From assembly GCA_018652685.1 (NCBI GenBank), contig JABIBQ010000054.1, forward strand, positions 1 to 54,196: a DNA stretch of 54,196 nt. The letters run 5' to 3'. Numbering within the stretch: the stretch's first letter is position 1; each line of letters opens with the position of its first letter. A model generated the notes under the pieces. It saw only the letters and a list, made by a program, of their open reading frames with translations, was not told the DNA's origin and made no database searches. Positions 15,348-24,999 of this stretch are shown here, in pieces. The stretch comes from Candidatus Bathyarchaeota archaeon. Lineage in GTDB: Archaea; Thermoproteota; Bathyarchaeia; TCS64. A program made the translations under genes and the position numbers.

Positions 15348-17059
15348 TATGCCTTGAATGGCTTGGATTCTTCCACCCGACAGTAACCGAAACGCTCGAA
15401 CTGGAACATGTCATCGGGCTTCATATCCTCCACTGATGCCTCGGCGATACCATCCGCGACTGATGCATCAGCCATCACCACTTTTGCTTTCACACCAACA
15501 TTTATTGGTAGCCAGTTTACGAATGGAGCTTTCTCCTCCCGTGCGATCAGGTGATCCAGTGAATGGAACTCCGCGGTGATCGCGTCACCCACATCAGTAA
15601 CTTTAACGTTGGCGATGCCCATGAGGCGTACAAGCATCCCGTCTAAGAGCTTTTCCGCGTCAGCTCCGGGGATTACAAGGCTCACCACTCCGTCTTCAGG
15701 AGCAAGTGGATATTCCCTTGTTCCTCTGTCCGGGTAATCCGGGTGAACAGGAAGCTTTGCGACAATCGTCTTCTTGACGCTCCTAACATTGAGCACGACC
15801 GGGTCACGTATGAACCCGTACCTGTTGCTGGTCTTCTCGATGATCTTCCTGTTGGTGGATGCAAAGTTGTCCCAGCTGATGGAAACGTTGACTGGCTTCG
15901 GCCCCACGTGGAGCATTGTCGCCCTGATGGTCTCGGGCTGGATGCCCCTCTTCCTCAGCGCCACCAGTGACCCGAGCCTCGGGTCGTCCCATCCTGTATA
16001 GGTGCCGTCCTCAATACCCACACGCATCTTGGACTTGCTCAGGATACCTGCTTCTAACCCCAACCTGCCTACGTTGATGATCTCGGGGTACTGCCATCCA
16101 AGGTGCTTCTGAAGCCACCTCTGACGGGTTGTGTTCACGTCGTGCTCCTTGCCTCTGATGATATGGGTTACGCCCATAAGGTGGTCGTCAAGGCCGCAGC
16201 TGAAGTTGTAGAGGGGCCAAACACGATACTTTGTGCCCTGCCTCGGGTGGACAGCCGTGCTGATTCTCAGCGCGGGCCAGTCCCTTACAGCGGGGTTTGG
16301 GTCCTGTAGGTCCGTCTTGATTCTAACAACCGCGTCCCCTTTCTCATATGTGCCGTCAAGCATCATGTTCCAGCGCCTGAGTTGCTCTTTCGGGTGTAGC
16401 TCCCTGCACGGGCATGCCTGTTTTGCCATGTACAGCTCACGGAACTTGTCCACCGCACAGTCGCATACATAGGCGTTGCCGTCCGCAAGGACTTTCTCGG
16501 CATACTCGTAGTAGAGCTCGATCCGGTCAGACTGGATGTATTTCTCGTCCACCTTGACCCCAAGCCAACCTAGATCATCAAGGATCTTGTCGTACATCTC
16601 AAGGATTGGCGGCTTCACCTCAGCGCTGGTGTCCTCGAACCTGAGAATAAAGTGGCCTTTGTACATCTTGGCGTACTCGTCGCAGAAGATAATTGGCTCA
16701 GCTGATCCCAAGTGTAGTGCGCCGTCTGGATTTGGCGCGAACCTGGTTTTGACTATTGGCCATTTGCTTATGTTTTCAAGTGGCGGGAGAACTTTTTCGG
16801 CCTCCACGATCTTCTTTTTCTCCAGCAGCTCGGGGTTGTTATCCTCGACATACGTCTGCTGCTGTTCCTGTGTCCACGAGTTTACCTCTCTAATCGTTTT
16901 CTGTATGATGGGCATTACTTCCTTGACCCTGGGCTTCAACTCGGGATATTCGGCCAGAATCTTCCCAATGACTGAGCCCGGCTGCGCCTTCCCATCGTGC
17001 TGAGAGGCATTGTGGGCGGCAAATTTCGAGGTAGCCGCCTTGATATCATCGTTAGACAT
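15332..17059 (-). CDS. gltX: glutamyl-tRNA synthetase, archaeal type
   Basis: This class I synthetase has the HIGH-equivalent RFAPNPDGALHLGSAE near residue 110 and the KMSKS equivalent ILSKSKMR. The N-terminal extension and C-terminal beta-barrel domain are those of the archaeal/eukaryotic GluRS group. Archaeal GluRS enzymes usually also charge tRNA-Gln, which is corrected by GatDE. The frame begins at GTG 17065, but the ATG at 17059 (MSNDDIKAATSKF) is a better start. It is the last gene of the IPK-Fni-IdsA-GltX minus-strand operon, 43 bases after idsA. Confidence 0.96.
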   Translation of the reverse strand: MSNDDIKAATSKFAAHNASQHDGKAQPGSVIGKILAEYPELKPRVKEVMPIIQKTIREVNSWTQEQQQTYVEDNNPELLEKKKIVEAEKVLPPLENISKWPIVKTRFAPNPDGALHLGSAEPIIFCDEYAKMYKGHFILRFEDTSAEVKPPILEMYDKILDDLGWLGVKVDEKYIQSDRIELYYEYAEKVLADGNAYVCDCAVDKFRELYMAKQACPCRELHPKEQLRRWNMMLDGTYEKGDAVVRIKTDLQDPNPAVRDWPALRISTAVHPRQGTKYRVWPLYNFSCGLDDHLMGVTHIIRGKEHDVNTTRQRWLQKHLGWQYPEIINVGRLGLEAGILSKSKMRVGIEDGTYTGWDDPRLGSLVALRKRGIQPETIRATMLHVGPKPVNVSISWDNFASTNRKIIEKTSNRYGFIRDPVVLNVRSVKKTIVAKLPVHPDYPDRGTREYPLAPEDGVVSLVIPGADAEKLLDGMLVRLMGIANVKVTDVGDAITAEFHSLDHLIAREEKAPFVNWLPINVGVKAKVVMADASVADGIAEASVEDMKPDDMFQFERFGYCRVEESKPFKAYYAHK

Positions 17060-17108
17060 GGACACTGTTAGTCCCGATGAATAGAATTGGAATCTCTATT
17101 ATTCCTTT

Positions 17109-18113
17109 CTAATACTCGCGCTGGACGAAATAATTAACAAGGTCAACGAGATCCTGCTTGGAAGGACCCTCAGGGATAGCCTTGATGCTCTCAAAGGCGC
17201 TCGCTGTGTACTTTTCGGCCTCATCTCTTGCGTACTGGATGGAACCAATCTCACCAAGTGTCTTGACCACGGCATCGATACCAGCCTTTGATGCGCCCTC
17301 CACGCCTACTGCCTTCGATAAAACTTGCATCTGCCTCTCATCGGCGTTTGCCAGTGCATGGATCATGATCAGGGTCTTCTTTCCCTCCCTGATATCGCTC
17401 CCAACCGGCTTGCCCAGCTTGGACTCGTCCGCAGTGATGCCCAAGATATCGTCAATTATCTGGAACGCCAACCCGGCGTCCCACGCAAAACTACCCAACG
17501 CGGTTATCTGGGCCTTCGACGCTCCACCCGCGAGAGCTCCCACCTCGGCGCACGCCATGAACAGGGCGCTGGTCTTGCCGCCGATCATTTGAAGATAGTC
17601 GTTCTCTGTCACATCCATGGCCTGAGGGAAGCTTATGTCCAGCGCCTGGCCCTCACAGAGGAGGATGATGGAGTCCGTCATCTTGCCGAGAGCCGAAACG
17701 ATCTCATCAGATCCCATATGAGCCGGAGCGTGGTCAAGCACCGACTGGTAGACCTTTGCGAAAAGAAGGTCACCCGCCAGGATAGCCATGGGTTCACCGA
17801 ATTTCGTGTGAACCGTTGGCTTGCCCCTGCGTAGCTCGTCGTTGTCCATGACATCATCATGCACCAGAGTAAAGTTGTGAAGTATCTCAAGGCTTGCCGC
17901 GAACGGGATCGCGTACTTTGCCAGCCCACCGACCGACCCACATGATTTAATCACGAGATAAGGCCTCAGCCTTTTTCCACCAGCGGAGATGAGATACCTG
18001 CTGGCCTCGTAGAGGCTCTCAGGCTCCCTTGACATCAGTATGCTCTGAATGAATCGGTCAACTGGCTCGGCGTTATTCACCAGTTTCTGTTTGATATCGT
18101 CTCCGCGGGACAT
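17109..18113 (-). CDS. idsA: geranylgeranyl (polyprenyl) diphosphate synthase
   Basis: This trans-prenyltransferase makes the GGPP chain of archaeal lipids. The first aspartate-rich motif is HDDVMDNDELRRG (residues 85-97) and the second is QIIDDILGITAD. The residues before the first motif (LEILHNFTLV) are of the bulky type that sets chain length, but the product cannot be fixed by eye. At 334 residues it has the usual length. It follows fni by 39 bases and precedes gltX, consistent with co-transcription. Confidence 0.94.
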   Translation of the reverse strand: MSRGDDIKQKLVNNAEPVDRFIQSILMSREPESLYEASRYLISAGGKRLRPYLVIKSCGSVGGLAKYAIPFAASLEILHNFTLVHDDVMDNDELRRGKPTVHTKFGEPMAILAGDLLFAKVYQSVLDHAPAHMGSDEIVSALGKMTDSIILLCEGQALDISFPQAMDVTENDYLQMIGGKTSALFMACAEVGALAGGASKAQITALGSFAWDAGLAFQIIDDILGITADESKLGKPVGSDIREGKKTLIMIHALANADERQMQVLSKAVGVEGASKAGIDAVVKTLGEIGSIQYARDEAEKYTASAFESIKAIPEGPSKQDLVDLVNYFVQREY

Positions 18114-18152
18114 TGTCGAAAGATAGACCGAATGGAACGAACTTAAATTGTT

Positions 18153-19244
18153 CTATACGCGGGTGACGTACTCAGCGACATCAAAGCCTCTCCGTTTAAG
18201 CCACTCGGCGGTCCTGCCAAGGACCACAACAGGCACATTTCCAAGCTCATGAACGTTCTTGGCGCCCACAAGGAACATTACCACCTTGATCTCCCTGAGG
18301 ATGTGGTCAATATGATCTGACAGCACCTCCCTACCCTCGACCGCCTTCTCTAAGAACGGCTTCGCCATGCCCCCCAGACTTGCCCCCAAGGCGATAGATT
18401 TTACCACCTCAACGCCGGTCCTGAGTCCTCCACTGGCGATGATCTCAAGGTTTGTCTTGTTTGATGTTTCTATAACACTTATAGCGGTGGGTATCCCCCA
18501 GTTCCAGAGTGCCTGACCAAGGTACTCCATCTCCTTCTTGCCCACTTCTTTGGCGATGTGGTACTCCACGGCCGACCATGATGTCCCCCCGACACCACTG
18601 ATCTCAATGCCTGAAGCCCCTGCCTTCTGCATCTTCACGGCGTCCTCCCACGCGATACCAGCCCCAGTCTCCTTCATGATGATTGGTGTCGAGACCTCGC
18701 GTGATAACTCCTTGATCTTTGCGTAGACCCCCCTGTAACCTGTATCACCGTCCACCTGCACCGCTTCCTGGAGGGGATTCATGTGAAGTGCAAGCGCATC
18801 CGCCTCTACCATGTCAATGCATGTCTGGACCTCCTCGGTCCCCCATCCCAGGCTGAGCTGGGGGGTGCCAACGTTGGCTATGACGAAAGTTGTTGGGGCT
18901 TTTTCCCTGACAACTCTGAAGGTGGGAACGGTCTCAGGCTGGTCCACGGCTATTCGCTGGCTGCCGACGCTGATTCCTATCTGCTTTTCCTCGGCTACCT
19001 CCGCCAGGACCGCATTGATAATCTTTGCCTCCTCAGTACCACCCGTGATTGCGCTGATAACAAGTGGTGCAGCAAGCTTCTTACCCAGGAAACAGGCATT
19101 CAGCGAGACCTCGTCAAGATCGATCTCAGGGAGCGCCCTGTGGATGAGATGAACGTCCTTGAACCCAGTAGAAATATCGGTCTCAACCTCCTCCTCCAGA
19201 CTGATACGCAAGTGGCGAAGCTTTCTCTTCTCGATTCCGCTCAT
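18153..19244 (-). CDS. fni: isopentenyl-diphosphate delta-isomerase, type 2 (FMN)
   Basis: It interconverts IPP and DMAPP using reduced FMN. The 363-residue sequence shows APLVISAITGGTEEAKIIN, GISVGSQRIAV, HMNPLQEAVQVDGD, KETGAGI and IASGGLRTGVEVVKSIALGA. These are the conserved FMN- and substrate-binding blocks of the type 2 family. It starts 4 bases beyond the IPK stop. The RNase J-like gene that in several archaea sits between fni and idsA is not present here. Confidence 0.95.
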   Translation of the reverse strand: MSGIEKRKLRHLRISLEEEVETDISTGFKDVHLIHRALPEIDLDEVSLNACFLGKKLAAPLVISAITGGTEEAKIINAVLAEVAEEKQIGISVGSQRIAVDQPETVPTFRVVREKAPTTFVIANVGTPQLSLGWGTEEVQTCIDMVEADALALHMNPLQEAVQVDGDTGYRGVYAKIKELSREVSTPIIMKETGAGIAWEDAVKMQKAGASGIEISGVGGTSWSAVEYHIAKEVGKKEMEYLGQALWNWGIPTAISVIETSNKTNLEIIASGGLRTGVEVVKSIALGASLGGMAKPFLEKAVEGREVLSDHIDHILREIKVVMFLVGAKNVHELGNVPVVVLGRTAEWLKRRGFDVAEYVTRV

Positions 19245-19248
19245 GGCA

Positions 19249-20022
19249 CTATAGAGTCAGGACCGTGCCAATTACCTTTTCCCCTCTGAGGGCCGACCTG
19301 ACCCGTCCAGGCACAAAAGCATTTACCATTAATACATCGGCACCGCCCCTGACCGCCTCAGTTGCCTCCGAGAGCTTGCCCAGCATGCCGCCGGTGACAT
19401 CGGTGTGGGTAGTGGCCCCAACGTTTGCCTCGTGGCTACTGATTGAAACCGTTTCAATTAACATTGCATCAGGGCTCAGTTTTGGATTATCCGTGAAGAT
19501 ACCGTCAACATCAGAGCCGAAGATTACCCTGTCCGCCCCTAGGTTGTTGGACAATTTAGCAATCAATTGGTCACCTGAGAGGATAGCAAAGGTTTGCTGG
19601 GAGTCCAGCACCGCGTCTCCGTATAGAACGGGCACCAGCCCCAGCTCAATGAAACCCTTGATCAGCCCAATGTCCAACTCGTTAAGTCTCTTGCTGTCTG
19701 TACGTATCATCGAGGAAGGGCTGATAGCGAATGCAGGGACACCCGCCTTTAACAGTAGGTCAACGATTACCTGGTTGAGCTTCACCATGGCCTGATGGGT
19801 CTCGCTGAACCCGAAAAACTGGCTCTTATCCACCAATCCGTCGGCAATTCCGTGTTTCTTCGCGACGGGGTGACCGAAGCTGCCTCCTCCATGGACTATG
19901 ACGATCGGGTATGTATCTGCCTCGGCTATCTCCATCGCCAAGCGTTGAATGTTTCCAGTGTGTGCGGACATGTACTTGTCCTTGTGCGTCACCACGCTAC
20001 CTCCGAGTTTAAGAATCAGCAT
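19249..20022 (-). CDS. ipk: isopentenyl phosphate kinase
   Basis: It phosphorylates isopentenyl phosphate to IPP, the last step of the archaeal mevalonate pathway. The amino-acid-kinase fold is seen in LILKLGGSVVTHKDKY, HGGGSFGHPVAKKHG (catalytic His about 51) and the ATP part GKLSEATEAVRGGADVLMVN. At 257 residues the length is typical. It is the first gene of the isoprenoid-gltX operon. The mevalonate kinase that often precedes it is not in the window. The 220-base gap to the ABC permease holds no gene. Confidence 0.94.
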   Translation of the reverse strand: MLILKLGGSVVTHKDKYMSAHTGNIQRLAMEIAEADTYPIVIVHGGGSFGHPVAKKHGIADGLVDKSQFFGFSETHQAMVKLNQVIVDLLLKAGVPAFAISPSSMIRTDSKRLNELDIGLIKGFIELGLVPVLYGDAVLDSQQTFAILSGDQLIAKLSNNLGADRVIFGSDVDGIFTDNPKLSPDAMLIETVSISSHEANVGATTHTDVTGGMLGKLSEATEAVRGGADVLMVNAFVPGRVRSALRGEKVIGTVLTL

Positions 20023-20245
20023 AACATAACCTCAATTCAGTTCCAAAGCCTCGACAACCAGTGGGCATCAATAGGAGGATAGAATTAAAAACTTTGATAG
20101 GTTAAGGCAAGTTGGTAAGGAAAGATAGCGCCCACATTCAACAGAGGAACAGTTTAGATAGGGGAACACACAGGCGAGCCATCCAGTGAGATCGAAAGGG
20201 TATACGATAAAAATACGTAATATTAATTGAAATAAATATGGGGAA

Positions 20246-21562
20246 TCATTTCTTCCTTTTGAAGATCATCCCTATGTCCCCGAAAGTGAACCTTGCCGTG
20301 ATTATCCGCTCGGTACTGAATATCCTGGCTGCTATGTAGAGTAACGCCACGGTCCAGATGCTGATGAAGAGGATGCTCCTCATGACTACAAAGTACTCTC
20401 CTAGGAAGGCGGCCTTTGCCGCGATCATCGTGTGGGTGTACGGTATAGCTAGTAGTATGTACTGGAACGATAGGGGCAACATCTCGATGTCGCTGAACAT
20501 GAGGACCAACGCTGGTACCATGATGGGTGTAATGAGGACACTAGTGAAACTCTGTGCACTCCTCACGTTGTCAGCGAAGACCGCCACACTCAGCGCCATC
20601 GCCAACGCCGCAATTAACGTCACGAAGATTACGATCCCTATGAGCAGGAAACCGAAGGGGGTCATTCCCATGTTCACGTCCGTGAGACTCATACTCTGGG
20701 CATCTGGCACGAAGCTGAATGCAGAGTTCATGTAGGAGCCGAACCCGATTAGGTAGCTGACTGATCCGGCGAGGGCGATGACGATGCTCCCGCTTAGCTT
20801 TCCTCCCAGTATAGTCATCCTGCTCACTGGCAGAGTCATGAGAATTTCAAGAGTTTTCTGTTCCTTCTCAAGTGCGATGCTTGTTGCTGCCATCTGTATG
20901 GCGAACATCACCATCATCATGACCATGATGGGTAACATGATGCTCTGGCTCATTACCAGGCTGAATATCGCCATTGGCGGGATTTCTAGTACGTTTCCCT
21001 TGAGTATGCTGGCATAGTCTATGGTTATGGGGTTTCTGTAGCCGAGGGGGGTTCCTGCGGCATCGGCGCTCTCGATGAGGTTTTCTATTTTTTGGATGCT
21101 GAAGTAGTAGTTGTACACGTTGATGAGGGATGTGACTATATCGGTGCTCTGTGTCTCCGCCATGTTGAGTTTTCTCAGGTTGGCGTAGATCTTGAGTCTC
21201 CCTTGTTGACCTAGGGTGACGTTTTCGTTGTACCCATTCGGTATATAGATGAGTGATGAGCTGTCGGTCTCTGTGAACTGAGATAATGCATCCTCAAGAT
21301 TGGTGGCCTCAATGGGAACGACAAGATTGTCATTATATAGATAGGTCATCAGGGCATCTGTGACTGAACCGTCATCGTCAGTCCAGATTGCGAAGCTTGC
21401 GCCTCGAACTGCGCGCTGTACCGATTCCTGACTTACCTGGATTGCGCTTCCCATGATTGGGAATATGATAATGGGCATCAGAATGACGCCTATGAGTATC
21501 TTGGGGTCACGGATTAGCTCCTTAACTTCCTTGACAACTAAGGACCATAGTTTATTCAACAT
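20246..21562 (-). CDS. ABC-2 type transporter permease
   Basis: A 438-residue membrane protein. The N-terminal helix (GVILMPIIIFPIMGSAIQV) is followed by a large extracytoplasmic domain of about 150 residues, then about five more helices (PIMVMMMVMFAIQ; IVIALAGSVSYLIGF; FLLIGIVIFVTLIAALAMAL). The EKEQKTLEILMTLPVSR coupling segment is the classic NatB/ABC-2 motif. Its start overlaps the ATPase end by 11 bases. It probably exports ions, drugs or lipids; the substrate is unknown. Confidence 0.88.
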   Translation of the reverse strand: MLNKLWSLVVKEVKELIRDPKILIGVILMPIIIFPIMGSAIQVSQESVQRAVRGASFAIWTDDDGSVTDALMTYLYNDNLVVPIEATNLEDALSQFTETDSSSLIYIPNGYNENVTLGQQGRLKIYANLRKLNMAETQSTDIVTSLINVYNYYFSIQKIENLIESADAAGTPLGYRNPITIDYASILKGNVLEIPPMAIFSLVMSQSIMLPIMVMMMVMFAIQMAATSIALEKEQKTLEILMTLPVSRMTILGGKLSGSIVIALAGSVSYLIGFGSYMNSAFSFVPDAQSMSLTDVNMGMTPFGFLLIGIVIFVTLIAALAMALSVAVFADNVRSAQSFTSVLITPIMVPALVLMFSDIEMLPLSFQYILLAIPYTHTMIAAKAAFLGEYFVVMRSILFISIWTVALLYIAARIFSTERIITARFTFGDIGMIFKRKK

Positions 21563-22289
21563 GGGTCACCTCCATGAAAACCTCTTCCAGGTTCTGTTTA
21601 CCGTACTCCTCGATGAGGCCGCGTGGTGTTCCCTCGGCGACGACGATGCCCTGATTGATTAAAGCCACCTTGTGACACATGTACTCCACTTCAAGCATGT
21701 TGTGGCTGCTAAGCAGGATTGAAACGCCTTCTTGGTCTGCGTATTGCTTGATCATATTTCTGACGTTGACACTCTGGATGACATCCAGGCCGCTCGTTGG
21801 CTCGTCCAGAATTGCCAGTTTTGGCTTCATCATCAGGGTGCGGGCTATGAGGAGCCTCCTCTTCATCCCTTTGCTGTAACCCTTGACCCGCTCATTGAGC
21901 CTGTCGCCGAGGTCGCTGATAATCTTGCCCTGCTCAACGATCTCGGCCATCTCGGGCTTGGATTTTGCGTAGAACCCCGCCATGAACTCCAGGAACTCGA
22001 TCCCGTTGAGTTGTTCGTAGGCTCCGGCCTCCTCAGGTAGGTAGCTGAGTATCTCGCGTACCTTATGCGGTTGCTTGTCAACGTCGAAGCCAAAGACCTT
22101 GGCGGTCCCTGATGTCGCGCTGATAAGTGTGCTCAATATCCTCAAGGTGGTTGTCTTACCTGCACCGTTGTGCCCAATGAGGCCGTATATCTCGTTCTCC
22201 TTGACCCTGAAACTCGCGCCCCCAAGTGCCTGAACGTTCCCGAAATCCTTTGTGAGACCTTCGGCCTCGATCGCGTACCCGTCCGCCAT
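21552..22289 (-). CDS. ABC transporter ATP-binding protein (NatA type)
   Basis: The ATPase partner of the ABC-2 permease. It has Walker A GHNGAGKTTT, the Q-loop/YLPEE region, signature YSKGMKRR, and Walker B LAILDEPTSGLD followed by an H-loop (SSHNMLEVEYM). The ORF can start at a TTG at 22304, but the ATG at 22289 (MADGYAIEAEGL) is the natural start. At 245 residues it is a standard single-domain subunit. It forms a two-gene operon with overlapping coding regions. Confidence 0.94.
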   Translation of the reverse strand: MADGYAIEAEGLTKDFGNVQALGGASFRVKENEIYGLIGHNGAGKTTTLRILSTLISATSGTAKVFGFDVDKQPHKVREILSYLPEEAGAYEQLNGIEFLEFMAGFYAKSKPEMAEIVEQGKIISDLGDRLNERVKGYSKGMKRRLLIARTLMMKPKLAILDEPTSGLDVIQSVNVRNMIKQYADQEGVSILLSSHNMLEVEYMCHKVALINQGIVVAEGTPRGLIEEYGKQNLEEVFMEVTHVE

Positions 22290-22422
22290 GGTGATCGGAA
22301 GCAAAAACGTTGGCAGGCTAATAAATTGATCAATCTTTCATTACCGATAAAACTCGTTGGTTAACAAACTGTGACCACCATCTGTGAGTCCGTTTTATAT
22401 GCTGAACTCTTTCAGTTGTATT

Positions 22423-23106
22423 ATGAAGATACTTGCCTTCAACGGGAGCCCCAGAAAGCAACAGGGAATGACTGCCCACCTCCTTGATCTGTTCCTGGAT
22501 TCAGCCGAGGCTTCAGGTGCCGAGGTAACCAAACACTATATCACAGAACTGGATATCAAGGGCTGCACTGGATGCTTTTCCTGCTGGTGGAAGACACCAG
22601 GCAAGTGTATCCATAGGGATGATATGGACTGGGCGCTGCCCGCGATTCTGGATTCGGACATAACCGTGTTCGCCACCCCGGTCTACCATGACAACATCAT
22701 CCACTACCTCCAGAGACTGAGGGAACGAACACTGCCACTTGCACTTCCCGAGTTCATTCTCAACAATGGCGAGACGAAACACCCTGGCAGGTACAGGAAA
22801 AAGAGAAAAACGGTAATAGTCGCCACTGCCGGGTTCCCCGAATCAAGCGCCTTCGAGGTCACAGAGCGTCTGTTCAGGGACGCCACACATATCTTCCTTC
22901 CCAGCAGCGTCTTAATGGTGCAGGGAAAGGAGCTGCCCATCATCCAGGACTTCGTTGATGCGGTGAAAACGGCCGCTGACAAGCTCATAAAGGGTGAGAA
23001 CTTGGATGATGAGTTGAAAAACAGACTCAAAGTGGACTTTCCCCCAGAGGTCAAGGAGATGCTCATAAAACAGCATAACGAAAGTAGCGAGAACATGAAA
23101 GCCTGA
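22423..23106 (+). CDS. NADPH-dependent FMN reductase/flavodoxin-fold oxidoreductase
   Basis: The 227-residue protein starts MKILAFNGSPRKQQGMTAHL, the phosphate-binding loop of the FMN reductase family. It then has GCTGCFSCWWKTPGKCIHRDD, a CxxC-x-containing segment seen in iron-sulfur flavoprotein-like NADPH:FMN reductases, and ATPVYHDNIIHYLQRL. A longer frame starts at 22384, but the ATG at 22423 gives the conserved N-terminus. It is divergent from the ABC ATPase. Likely partner: quinone or iron-sulfur substrate reduction, inferred only. Confidence 0.82.
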   Translation: MKILAFNGSPRKQQGMTAHLLDLFLDSAEASGAEVTKHYITELDIKGCTGCFSCWWKTPGKCIHRDDMDWALPAILDSDITVFATPVYHDNIIHYLQRLRERTLPLALPEFILNNGETKHPGRYRKKRKTVIVATAGFPESSAFEVTERLFRDATHIFLPSSVLMVQGKELPIIQDFVDAVKTAADKLIKGENLDDELKNRLKVDFPPEVKEMLIKQHNESSENMKA

Positions 23107-23144
23107 GTTTTAATACCATAACGAAGCCACTATCGTTGATATCA

Positions 23145-24491
23145 ATGAAAGTGGACTTGGTTATACGGAATGCTAAGCTCGTCTCTCCCCGCGGCATCAT
23201 TGAGGCAGGTGTAGCGGTAAAGGATGGAAAGGTCAGTGCAATCGCCCGGGACATTCACCTCCCTGACGGTGACAGGGTTATTGATGCACGGGGGCAGTAC
23301 ATTCTCCCTGGTTTCCTGGACGGCCACGCCCACACGTTCCTGCCACCCGAGTCACCCGCAACGGGTATGATGGCAGCGGCAAAGGGCGGCATCACCACCA
23401 TGCTAGAGATGCCCGGCACACAATTCGGCTGCTTCAATATCGATGAATACAAGCTGAAGCGGGAGACCATGGAGGATGCAGCGTACGTTGATTTTTGCAT
23501 CCACGCCGGCTGCGCCAGTGGGTACCCAGGGGAGCTCACAAACATGTGGGACGCAGGGGCAACTGGTTCCAAGTTCTTCATCAGCAGCGCGGGCCCCAAA
23601 TGGCCGCAGACTTTTGACGGCGAGGTTATCGAGCGGTTCAAGGAGATAGCGTCCTTTGGCGGCCTCGCCCTCATCCACGCCGAGAACGACAGCATCATCA
23701 GGGACAACGGGAAGAGGCTCAGGGCCGAGGGCAGGAAGGACTTCGCTGCGCACGTCGAGTGGAGGCCGAAGATCAGTGAAGTGGAGGCTGGAAAACGCAT
23801 GATCGATTACCTTGAGTCTACCGGCTGCAGGGGGATGATTGTCCACACGGGAGCACCGGAGACAGTGTGGTACGCAGCCGAGGCGAGGATACGGGGGGTC
23901 GAGGCGTACATCGAGACGTGCACCCAGTATCTTTACCTGACGGAGGACGACGTGAAGAGGAACGGGCCATGGAATAAGTTCGCTCCACCGCCGCGGGGTA
24001 AATCAGACCTTGCGGAGATCAGGCGCATGCTTCAAGATGGCAGGATTCAGACGGTTGCCACTGACCACGCGCCATACGGAATCGATCGTAAAGAGGCTGG
24101 CCTTGAGGATATCTTCGAGGCACCTAATGGTATGCCGGGGCTGGAGACATTTTTACCGCTGCTGCTCAACGGGGTGAACGAGGGGTGGCTCTCGCTGCCG
24201 AGGCTGGCAGCCATCGCGGCGGAGACTCCGGCAAGGCTCTATGGTATCCTGCCGAGGAAAGGGATCCTGCAGCCCGGTGCCGACGCGGATATGGTTTTCG
24301 TTGATATGGACAGGGAGGTCAGGATAACCAACGACGACCAGATCACCGCCTGCGGCTGGACGCCCTACGACGGGTTGAAGGTCAAGGGATGGATGACCAG
24401 GAGCATCATCAGGGGAGAGGTGGTCATGGAGGACGACCAGGTCCTGTCAATGGAAGGCTCGGGCCAGTTCGTCTCTAGGCTCGACGCATAG
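23145..24491 (+). CDS. cyclic amidohydrolase (allantoinase/dihydropyrimidinase-like)
   Basis: A metal-dependent hydrolase of about 448 residues. The metal motif is FLDGHAH, where DxHxH gives two His ligands. The candidate carbamylated lysine is in GATGSKFF, followed by IHAEND, VHTGAP and TDHAPYG (catalytic Asp). The family acts on cyclic amides such as allantoin, dihydroorotate or hydantoins. Absence of pyrimidine neighbours makes allantoinase-like activity more likely than PyrC. The ATG at 23145 is 30 bases after a TATA-like TTTTAATA. The C-terminus overlaps the nob1 stop by 17 bases. Confidence 0.83.
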   Translation: MKVDLVIRNAKLVSPRGIIEAGVAVKDGKVSAIARDIHLPDGDRVIDARGQYILPGFLDGHAHTFLPPESPATGMMAAAKGGITTMLEMPGTQFGCFNIDEYKLKRETMEDAAYVDFCIHAGCASGYPGELTNMWDAGATGSKFFISSAGPKWPQTFDGEVIERFKEIASFGGLALIHAENDSIIRDNGKRLRAEGRKDFAAHVEWRPKISEVEAGKRMIDYLESTGCRGMIVHTGAPETVWYAAEARIRGVEAYIETCTQYLYLTEDDVKRNGPWNKFAPPPRGKSDLAEIRRMLQDGRIQTVATDHAPYGIDRKEAGLEDIFEAPNGMPGLETFLPLLLNGVNEGWLSLPRLAAIAAETPARLYGILPRKGILQPGADADMVFVDMDREVRITNDDQITACGWTPYDGLKVKGWMTRSIIRGEVVMEDDQVLSMEGSGQFVSRLDA

Positions 24492-24999
24492 AACGCTTAC
24501 CGGGCTTTCTCTTCAGCTCTGTCCCGCATATGGGACAATCGAGCTCCTTCTGTGGACCGTCAAAATACTTGTAACAGCCGGGGCAGTAGTGGACCCACTG
24601 GAACCTCTTCTTGATTCCCCGTGTGATCAGGCCCCTGTGTTTGATGCCCAGCTCGTCGCTGAGGTTCTGCACTGAGTAGTCGTCGGAGATAACGGTGGTG
24701 TCATACTGGGTGCTCATCTGAAGTGCCAGTGCGATGACCGAATGGTCCGTTTCTGAGAGGGCTTTCACCTCTCCCAGCTCTCGTGAGGTGCTCAACACTC
24801 TCTGGAGGAATTCGTCGTTGGGGTTGGTGACCTTGATCTTGCCCGTCTTGACCCAGTTCTCAAGTCGTATCTTGGCCATATCGTCCTTGACCTCGTCCAT
24901 AACGAAGTAGGTGGTGAACAGTTTGGTGGTATTATCGCTGCTATCAAACCCCTGTATGAAGGAGCTGGTATCTAAAACCAGAGCCATCAAGGCATTCAC
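24475..24999 (-). CDS. nob1: rRNA maturation endonuclease Nob1
   Basis: Nob1 makes the 3' end cut of small-subunit rRNA. The 174-residue protein has a PIN domain with acidic residues Asp10 (LVLDTSSF), Glu36, Asp85 (ETDHSVIAL) and Asp106/107. A C-terminal zinc ribbon follows, with Cys 139, 142, 155 and 158 and a basic tail. Its ATG overlaps the NAD kinase TGA as ATGA, so the two are co-translated. This PIN plus ribbon layout distinguishes Nob1 from toxin VapC proteins. Confidence 0.93.
   Translation of the reverse strand: MNALMALVLDTSSFIQGFDSSDNTTKLFTTYFVMDEVKDDMAKIRLENWVKTGKIKVTNPNDEFLQRVLSTSRELGEVKALSETDHSVIALALQMSTQYDTTVISDDYSVQNLSDELGIKHRGLITRGIKKRFQWVHYCPGCYKYFDGPQKELDCPICGTELKRKPGKRSMRRA

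Noticed and set aside
20023-20245. Gap between IPK and the ABC permease as a possible gene
   Set aside because: All frames are short and interrupted; only AT-rich intergenic sequence.
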